Shown here: piece after piece, positions 15,922 through 19,517 of the stretch
Position numbering within the stretch: position 1 is the first letter of the stretch
How the letters are laid out: each line of letters begins with the position of its first letter
DNA from: DAOSVX01 sp964616495
GTDB taxonomy: Bacteria > Bacillota_I > Bacilli_A > RF39 > UBA660
Reading direction: 5' to 3'
Assembly: GCA_964616495.1 (NCBI GenBank)
Contig: CAZTRF010000016.1
Coordinates: 1 to 19,517 of the forward strand
DNA: 19,517 nt
Notes under the pieces: generated by a model
Database searches by the model: none
The model's input: only the letters and a program-made list of their open reading frames with translations
Told to the model about the DNA's origin: nothing
Position numbers and translations under genes: made by a program

Positions 15922-15953
15922 AAAAAACGAAGCTGTCCTTTAAGGACAGCTTC
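15921..15953 (-). terminator. Terminator of the minus-strand small RNA
   Basis: GAAGCTGTCC/GGACAGCTTC, a perfect 10-bp stem with a 5-base loop (15929-15953). The T-run follows the hairpin only on the minus strand (A-run at 15921-15927 on the plus strand), so it serves minus-strand transcription. It may also slow plus-strand transcription leaving PFOR, but no T-run supports that. Confidence 0.75.
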
Positions 15954-16018
15954 AAAGAATAAAAAGGGGTTGGCTAGTGTGATACTAGCACCAATTCGCC
16001 TAAAAGTGAATTGGTAAG
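15921..16018 (-). ncRNA. Candidate small RNA, about 98 nt, between PFOR and recG
   Basis: The minus strand holds a complete small transcription unit: a promoter (16024-16052), then hairpin 1 (8-bp perfect stem ACCAATTC/GAATTGGT, 15990-15997 with 16008-16015), hairpin 2 (6-bp perfect stem GCTAGT/ACTAGC, 15973-15978 with 15984-15989), an unpaired CCAACCCCTTTTT stretch, and a terminator (10-bp perfect stem plus seven T). No reading frame of note is present. I recognise no known RNA class. The CCCC stretch could pair with purine-rich ribosome sites, as in RsaE/RoxS-type sRNAs, but targets are unknown. It is antisense to the region upstream of recG and convergent with PFOR. Confidence 0.6.
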
Positions 16019-16023
16019 ACTAT

Positions 16024-16052
16024 ATATTAAGGGGTAAAGGGTGTTTTGTCAA
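16024..16052 (-). promoter_or_regulatory. Promoter of the minus-strand small RNA
   Basis: On the minus strand a perfect -35 TTGACA (16052-16047), a 17-bp spacer and -10 TAATAT (16029-16024). Predicted start near 16018. No protein gene lies downstream on this strand in front of the terminator. Confidence 0.6.
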
Positions 16053-16083
16053 CCTTTTTTTGAATAAATTTTAGAGGTTAAAA

Positions 16084-18078
16084 ATGACTTTAGAAGAGAT
16101 TAAAGGAGTAGGTCCTAAAACAATTAGTTTATTTTATAAAATTGGTATTAACAATAGTTATGATCTCATAACCTATTATCCATATAGATACCAAATTTTA
16201 AAATTAGAAAATTTAAATCAAATAACTAATTTTGACAATGAAGTGGTTGTAAAAGGAATTGTTAATTCCATACCAAAAATAAATTATATTAAAAAAAGTT
16301 TAAATAGATTATCATTTATTTCCGAAATAGATAATAATTTAGTAAAGGTTGTTATTTTTAACAGGGCCTTTTTAAAGAATAACTTAATCATTGGAAAAGA
16401 AATAAATCTTATAGGCAAATATAATAAAACTAACAATACTTTTATGGCTTCTAATATTACTTTAGATAAAATAAATGGTCTTAAAATAGAACCCATTTAT
16501 CATTTAGTTAGTGGATTAAAGAACAAACAAATTCATAATAATATTATTAATGCCTTAACTAAAGAAAATAATATTTTAGATTATATTCCTTCTTATTTAA
16601 ACAAAAGCTACAATTTTATTTCTAAAGACGAAGCCTTAGATTTAGTTCATAATCCTAATAATGTTGAAGATATTAAAAAAGCTAATTTAAAACTTATTTA
16701 TGAAGAATTATTTACTTTTATGTTTAAAATCAATTATTTAAAATATCGTTTAGTAGAACAATTGGGGCTAATAAAAGAGGTTCCTTTAAAAAAGGTGGAC
16801 ATGTTTATAAATAAATTACCATTTACTTTAACAAATGACCAAAATAAAGCCATTAAAGACATAATTAAAGATTATGAAAGCTCAAAAAGAATGAATCGTT
16901 TGCTTTTAGGTGATGTTGGTAGTGGCAAAACAATAGTTGCTTTAATAGCTTCATACATTAATTATTTGACTGGCTATCAAACAGCCATTATGGCCCCTAC
17001 TGAAATACTTGCTAAACAGCATTATGAAAGCGTTACTAAACTATTTAATGGTTTAGTAAAAGTGGAGCTATTAACAGGATCAACTTCCAAGAAAGATAAA
17101 AAAAGTTTAATAGAACGTCTTATAAATAATGAAATAGATCTTTTAATTGGTACACATGCCTTAATTAGCGAAGATGTAGTGTTTAATAACTTAGGCTTAG
17201 TGGTTACTGATGAACAACATCGTTTTGGAGTTAATCAAAGAAATAATTTGCAGAATAAAGGCCAAAAACCTGATGTTATTTATTTAAGTGCTACTCCTAT
17301 TCCAAGAACCTATGCTTTAACATTATATGGTGATATGGATATTTCAATCATTAAAGATAAACCAAAAGGAAGAAAAGACATTATCACAATTATCAAACCT
17401 TATGAAGAAATGAAAAGCATTTTAGAACTATGTGTTAATGAAGTAAAACAAAACCATCAAATATATGTAGTAGCTCCCTTAATAGATGAAAACGAAGAAT
17501 TAAACTTAAATGATGTTAATGCCCTATATCAAAAATTTAATAGCGCTTTTAATAATAAGATTCCTATCGGTGTTTTACATGGTAAACTAAAACAAAAAGA
17601 AAAAGATGCTATTATGAATGAATTTAAAGAAAACAAAATAAAATTATTAATTTCAACTACCGTTATTGAAGTAGGAATTGATGTTGCTAATGCAACTATG
17701 ATGATTATCTTTAATGCTGAAAGGTTTGGCCTTGCTACCATGCATCAATTAAGAGGACGAGTAGGAAGAAGTGAGTTACAAAGTAAGTGTATCTTAATAG
17801 GAAGCAAGTTAAATAAAAGACTTCAAGTTTTAGAAGAAAGTAATGATGGATTTTATATTAGTGAAAAAGATTTTGAAATGAGAGGAGAAGGGGATTTATT
17901 TGGTATCAAGCAAAGCGGAGATATGTTATTTAAAATAGCTTCTCTTCAACGAGATATAAAAATATTGCTTCAGGCCAAAAAAGACAGCTTAGAATTTGTT
18001 AATGAAAATATTTCAAATGGTTTTTCAAATTATCCAGAATATCAAAAAATAGCTAATAACATAAATATAGTTAATTAG
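16084..18078 (+). CDS. recG: ATP-dependent DNA helicase RecG
   Basis: Cytoplasmic helicase that remodels stalled replication forks and branched DNA. The 664-residue protein has a helix-hairpin-like N-terminus (GVGPKTISLFYKIG, 8-21), an OB-fold wedge domain that grips the fork (about 60-145), then two helicase domains: Walker A GDVGSGKT (276-283), motif II DEQH (376-379) followed by RFGVNQR, motif III LSATPIPRT, and domain 2 with TTVIEVGIDV and the QLRGRVGRS motif VI. Length is a little under the usual 680-690. AGAGG 6 bp before the ATG is the ribosome site. I see no convincing promoter just upstream, and the leader region overlaps the antisense small RNA. Confidence 0.97.
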   Translation: MTLEEIKGVGPKTISLFYKIGINNSYDLITYYPYRYQILKLENLNQITNFDNEVVVKGIVNSIPKINYIKKSLNRLSFISEIDNNLVKVVIFNRAFLKNNLIIGKEINLIGKYNKTNNTFMASNITLDKINGLKIEPIYHLVSGLKNKQIHNNIINALTKENNILDYIPSYLNKSYNFISKDEALDLVHNPNNVEDIKKANLKLIYEELFTFMFKINYLKYRLVEQLGLIKEVPLKKVDMFINKLPFTLTNDQNKAIKDIIKDYESSKRMNRLLLGDVGSGKTIVALIASYINYLTGYQTAIMAPTEILAKQHYESVTKLFNGLVKVELLTGSTSKKDKKSLIERLINNEIDLLIGTHALISEDVVFNNLGLVVTDEQHRFGVNQRNNLQNKGQKPDVIYLSATPIPRTYALTLYGDMDISIIKDKPKGRKDIITIIKPYEEMKSILELCVNEVKQNHQIYVVAPLIDENEELNLNDVNALYQKFNSAFNNKIPIGVLHGKLKQKEKDAIMNEFKENKIKLLISTTVIEVGIDVANATMMIIFNAERFGLATMHQLRGRVGRSELQSKCILIGSKLNKRLQVLEESNDGFYISEKDFEMRGEGDLFGIKQSGDMLFKIASLQRDIKILLQAKKDSLEFVNENISNGFSNYPEYQKIANNINIVN

Positions 18079-18087
18079 CTATTTTTT
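18044..18087. terminator. Bidirectional terminator spanning the recG end
   Basis: AAAAAATAGCTAA (18044-18056) pairs perfectly with TTAGCTATTTTTT (18075-18087), and TAAC/GTTA extends the stem inward. The stem includes the last codons of recG and the last codons of the convergent gene, so A- and T-runs serve both directions. Confidence 0.75.
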
Positions 18088-18573
18088 ATTAAAAGGATTT
18101 AAAAATTCTAATAGTTTTGAAGTTCCATCTATGATTAAACTTAGAGGATCATATTCTTTTTCATATTGAAAGATTTCTCTGTTTTTATCATTCATTATCC
18201 ACATATACATCTTACTTATTAATTTTTCATTTTTAATGGTTTTTTTACTTCGAATATCAAATCCTAATTTAAAATCCAATATTTTATTTCGAGCAAAATT
18301 ACGGCGAAACAAAACAATATAGTGGTCATTAAAAACATATCTTTCTCCAACTTCTAAGTGAGATGGATCTTCATAATATATACTACCTAATTCAAATTTT
18401 TCACCAGTATCTTGATAATAAACTTCTAAAGTCTGATAAACGTTTCCATTTTCGCCCAAAAAATCCAATACTTTTAAAAAAACATTGTTATTAATTCGTT
18501 CAAAAGAGGTATTAGCTAAAATGGGAGCATTTTGAGCCTGATTGGTAACAGCTAATGAAGTAATTTCTTTCAT
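18079..18573 (-). CDS. Conserved-looking hypothetical protein, 164 residues
   Basis: I do not recognise this protein. The start at 18573 is set by a perfect AAGGAGG site 7 bp upstream; an in-frame ATG at 18645 would put that site inside the gene. The product has no signal peptide and no membrane span. It is rich in aromatic and charged residues, with a beta-rich middle (VFLKVLDFLGENGNVYQTLEV, KFELGSIYYEDPSHLEVGERY) and a more helical C-terminal third ending LNPFNKK. Stop codons of this gene and recG are adjacent, with no base between them. Its start region faces the plus-strand small RNA across an intergenic space of about 65 bp to that promoter. It could be a regulator or a chaperone-like protein, but nothing in the sequence decides this. 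Confidence 0.8.
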   Translation of the reverse strand: MKEITSLAVTNQAQNAPILANTSFERINNNVFLKVLDFLGENGNVYQTLEVYYQDTGEKFELGSIYYEDPSHLEVGERYVFNDHYIVLFRRNFARNKILDFKLGFDIRSKKTIKNEKLISKMYMWIMNDKNREIFQYEKEYDPLSLIIDGTSKLLEFLNPFNKK

Positions 18574-18638
18574 TTTTATACCTCCTTGTGAGAAAAATAT
18601 AATATCGTAAAATGAATAAAAAGTAAAGTAAAAATAAT

Positions 18639-18667
18639 TTGACAAACTACAGAAAAAATTATATCAT
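18639..18667 (+). promoter_or_regulatory. Promoter of the plus-strand small RNA
   Basis: A perfect -35 TTGACA (18639-18644), a 17-bp spacer and -10 TATCAT (18662-18667). Predicted transcription start near 18673-18675, exactly at the first hairpin. Confidence 0.65.
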
Positions 18668-18672
18668 TTATA

Positions 18673-18782
18673 TAGCATGATATATAGATGTCATGCTAAT
18701 TGATAACTTTCACGATCTAATAATGTGAAAGATTATCACCAAACCCCCTGAAGATAGGTCGAAAGACCTATCACTTTTTTTG
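18673..18782 (+). ncRNA. Candidate small RNA, about 110 nt, upstream of the collagen-like gene
   Basis: From the predicted start the transcript folds as hairpin 1 (8-bp perfect TAGCATGA/TCATGCTA, 18673-18680 with 18691-18698) and hairpin 2 (13 pairs: TGATAA+CTTTCAC with GTGAAAG+A-bulge+TTATCA, 18701-18713 with 18725-18738). These are followed by unpaired CCAAACCCCCTGAA and a terminator with a GAAA tetraloop. It has no useful reading frame. The layout matches the minus-strand candidate at 15921-16018. It could be a leader that always terminates, but the downstream gene is 86 bp away with its own possible -10 box, so a free sRNA is the simpler reading. I recognise no Rfam class. Confidence 0.65.
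18753..18782 (+). terminator. Terminator of the plus-strand small RNA
   Basis: GATAGGTC-GAAA-GACCTATC, a perfect 8-bp stem capped by a GNRA tetraloop, followed by AC and a seven-T run. It is a textbook intrinsic terminator. Confidence 0.88.
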
Positions 18783-18839
18783 TTTTAGTATTTATAATTT
18801 TTACAAACGTTTATAATTTATTTAGATAAAATTTATACA

Positions 18840-18845
18840 TATAAT
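18840..18845 (+). promoter_or_regulatory. Possible -10 box of the collagen-like gene
   Basis: A perfect TATAAT lies 23 bp before the ATG at 18869. The -35 position (TTTATT at 18817-18822) matches poorly, so it may need an activator or another sigma factor. Confidence 0.4.
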
Positions 18846-18868
18846 ACTCTGAAAGGAGTATAAAAATA

Positions 18869-19390
18869 ATGAGTTGTAATAACAACTATGAAGAAATAAA
18901 AAAGAGGTTAGAAAAATATAATAATAGTTTACCAAAATATGTCTGTTGCTTAGGAATGACTGGCCCAACAGGACCAACAGGTCCCACTGGACCAAGTGGG
19001 GCAGCTGATACCATTACTATAAGAAATACTACAACAGGAGATCCTGGAACAGATGCTTCAGTAACGGATGCTACTGGAGGACCCAATCATACATTGGATT
19101 TTGTCATACCTAAGGGTTTTGATGGTGTTGATGGCCCAACAGGGCCAACGGGTCCTACTGGGCCAAATGGAACGGCAGATACTATTGCCATAGGAAATAC
19201 TACAACAGGAGATCCTGGAACAGATGCTTCGGTAACGGATGTTACTGGAGGACCTAATCATACATTGAATTTTGTCATACCTAGAGGTTTCGATGGTATT
19301 GATGGACCAACAGGGCCAACTGGACCAGCAGGAAATAGTGGCAATTCTGCTTCTTGTTTTTTAGCAATATATCTATTCAACCTTAGATAA
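18869..19390 (+). CDS. Collagen-like (GPT repeat) surface protein, 3' end probably replaced
   Basis: A 173-residue protein: a charged N-terminus with C3, C26 and C27, then two copies of a 57-residue unit and the start of a third. Each unit has a G-P-T collagen-like run followed by a phage-fibre-like module (TTTGDPGTDASVTD, then FVIP[KR]GFDG). Such proteins form trimeric surface filaments (compare BclA-type proteins) and may carry sugars on threonines. AAAGGAG 10 bp before the ATG is the ribosome site. After GPAGNSGNSAS the last residues (CFLAIYLFNLR) look unlike any collagen-like C-terminus and overlap the start of an HsdR-like frame. The true C-terminal trimerisation domain seems to be missing. 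Confidence 0.75.
   Translation: MSCNNNYEEIKKRLEKYNNSLPKYVCCLGMTGPTGPTGPTGPSGAADTITIRNTTTGDPGTDASVTDATGGPNHTLDFVIPKGFDGVDGPTGPTGPTGPNGTADTIAIGNTTTGDPGTDASVTDVTGGPNHTLNFVIPRGFDGIDGPTGPTGPAGNSGNSASCFLAIYLFNLR
18962..19330 (+). repeat. 171-bp direct repeat in the collagen-like gene
   Basis: Units begin at 18962, 19133 and 19304 (GGCCCAACAGG or GGACCAACAGG), exactly 171 bp apart. Two units are complete and the third is cut short. The copies differ mostly at single bases. Inside each, 9-bp collagen-codon repeats (GGACCAACA-like) form a second level. Confidence 0.85.
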
Positions 19391-19517
19391 CGTTGTAGAA
19401 GTTGCTAAAAAACAAGATACAAAGGAATTGAAAACAAAGAAAAGTATTAATGGATTTAATTCTATCTTTGCTGTAGCTAATATTAAAATGGCTAAAGAGT
19501 ATTATGAAGAGTTTATG
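19365..19517 (+). pseudogene. hsdR: Internal fragment of type I restriction subunit HsdR, runs off the window
   Basis: The frame ending at base 19517 is open from just after a TAG at 19362-19364 and encodes about 51 residues starting YIYSTLDNVVEVAKKQ. It includes INGFNSIFAVANIKMAKEYY, a stretch typical of HsdR between its helicase domains (compare family patterns such as GFNAMFAVSS...AKxYY). HsdR is the ATP-driven motor and nuclease subunit of type I restriction systems. The 500 or more residues that should precede this are absent, and no start codon or ribosome site is present, so the fragment is joined to the collagen-like gene either by recombination or by assembly error. Identification is from memory of the family. 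Confidence 0.6.

Noticed and set aside
15929..15953. Hairpin as the terminator of PFOR
   Set aside because: On the plus strand it is followed by AAAGAATAAAAAGG, with no T-run; the T-run exists only on the minus strand.
18886..19261. Minus-strand reading frames opposite the collagen-like gene
   Set aside because: They only mirror the repeated GPT codons (giving GPVGPV and similar) and have no ribosome sites.
18962..19330. CRISPR-like or tandem non-coding repeats
   Set aside because: The repeats are in frame and encode G-P-T collagen-like units; period and copies fit a protein repeat.
1..19517. Mycoplasma-like genetic code (TGA as Trp)
   Set aside because: TGA is used as stop at 1812-1814, 2612-2614 and 11659-11661, each overlapping or just before the next start, and Trp is written TGG throughout.

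Overview
The window is A+T-rich DNA from a walled, low-G+C bacterium of the Bacillota type. TGA is used as a stop (for example at the ends of the genes at 834, 1811 and 11011), so the standard bacterial code applies and a Mycoplasma-like code 4 is excluded. Strong AGGAGG-type ribosome sites, TTGACA/TATAAT promoters, an LCP wall-polymer transferase, SH3b/glucosaminidase and dockerin domains, and a single-chain pyruvate:ferredoxin oxidoreductase (PFOR) suggest an anaerobic, probably gut-associated, uncultured Bacilli or Clostridia lineage. The genus cannot be fixed from sequence alone.

Layout. 1-587 is the C-terminal end of a surface protein of a repeated family, broken by a frame change near 440-450. 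711-3417 holds a promoter, a leader with a possible attenuator, a three-gene ABC-2 exporter operon (ATPase plus two permeases) and a bidirectional terminator. 3416-5296, minus strand, is an LCP (LytR-CpsA-Psr) protein with a PASTA-like tail. From a divergent promoter at about 5402 runs a tightly packed seven-gene operon, 5459-12512: a dockerin-bearing glucosaminidase, a membrane-anchored cohesin protein, a TagO/WecA-type lipid-carrier phosphotransferase, a GT2 glycosyltransferase, a GtrA-type membrane protein, an SdpI-family protein and an Nmad3 protein. It ends in a strong terminator. PFOR follows at 12574 with its own promoter, then recG (16084-18078), a convergent unknown gene (18079-18573, minus) and a collagen-like surface protein (18869-19390). 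The window ends in a fragment of a type I restriction HsdR gene that joins abruptly to the collagen-like gene.

Two small RNA genes are proposed, neither coding for protein: one on the minus strand between PFOR and recG (about 15921-16018) and one on the plus strand at about 18673-18782. Each has a TTGACA promoter with a 17-bp spacer, two hairpins, an unpaired CCAA(A)CCCC(C) stretch and a rho-independent terminator. They look like two members of one sRNA family.

The most interesting protein system is the dockerin/cohesin pair. A secreted glucosaminidase ending in a two-repeat dockerin sits 10 bp upstream of a protein with an N-terminal signal peptide, a cohesin-like domain, a cadherin-like beta-sandwich, an unknown domain and a C-terminal membrane anchor. 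This suggests a minimal cellulosome-like device that docks a wall hydrolase on the cell surface. It is cotranscribed with lipid-carrier sugar-loading genes and divergent from an LCP ligase, so the whole of 3416-12512 can be read as an envelope-building and remodelling locus.
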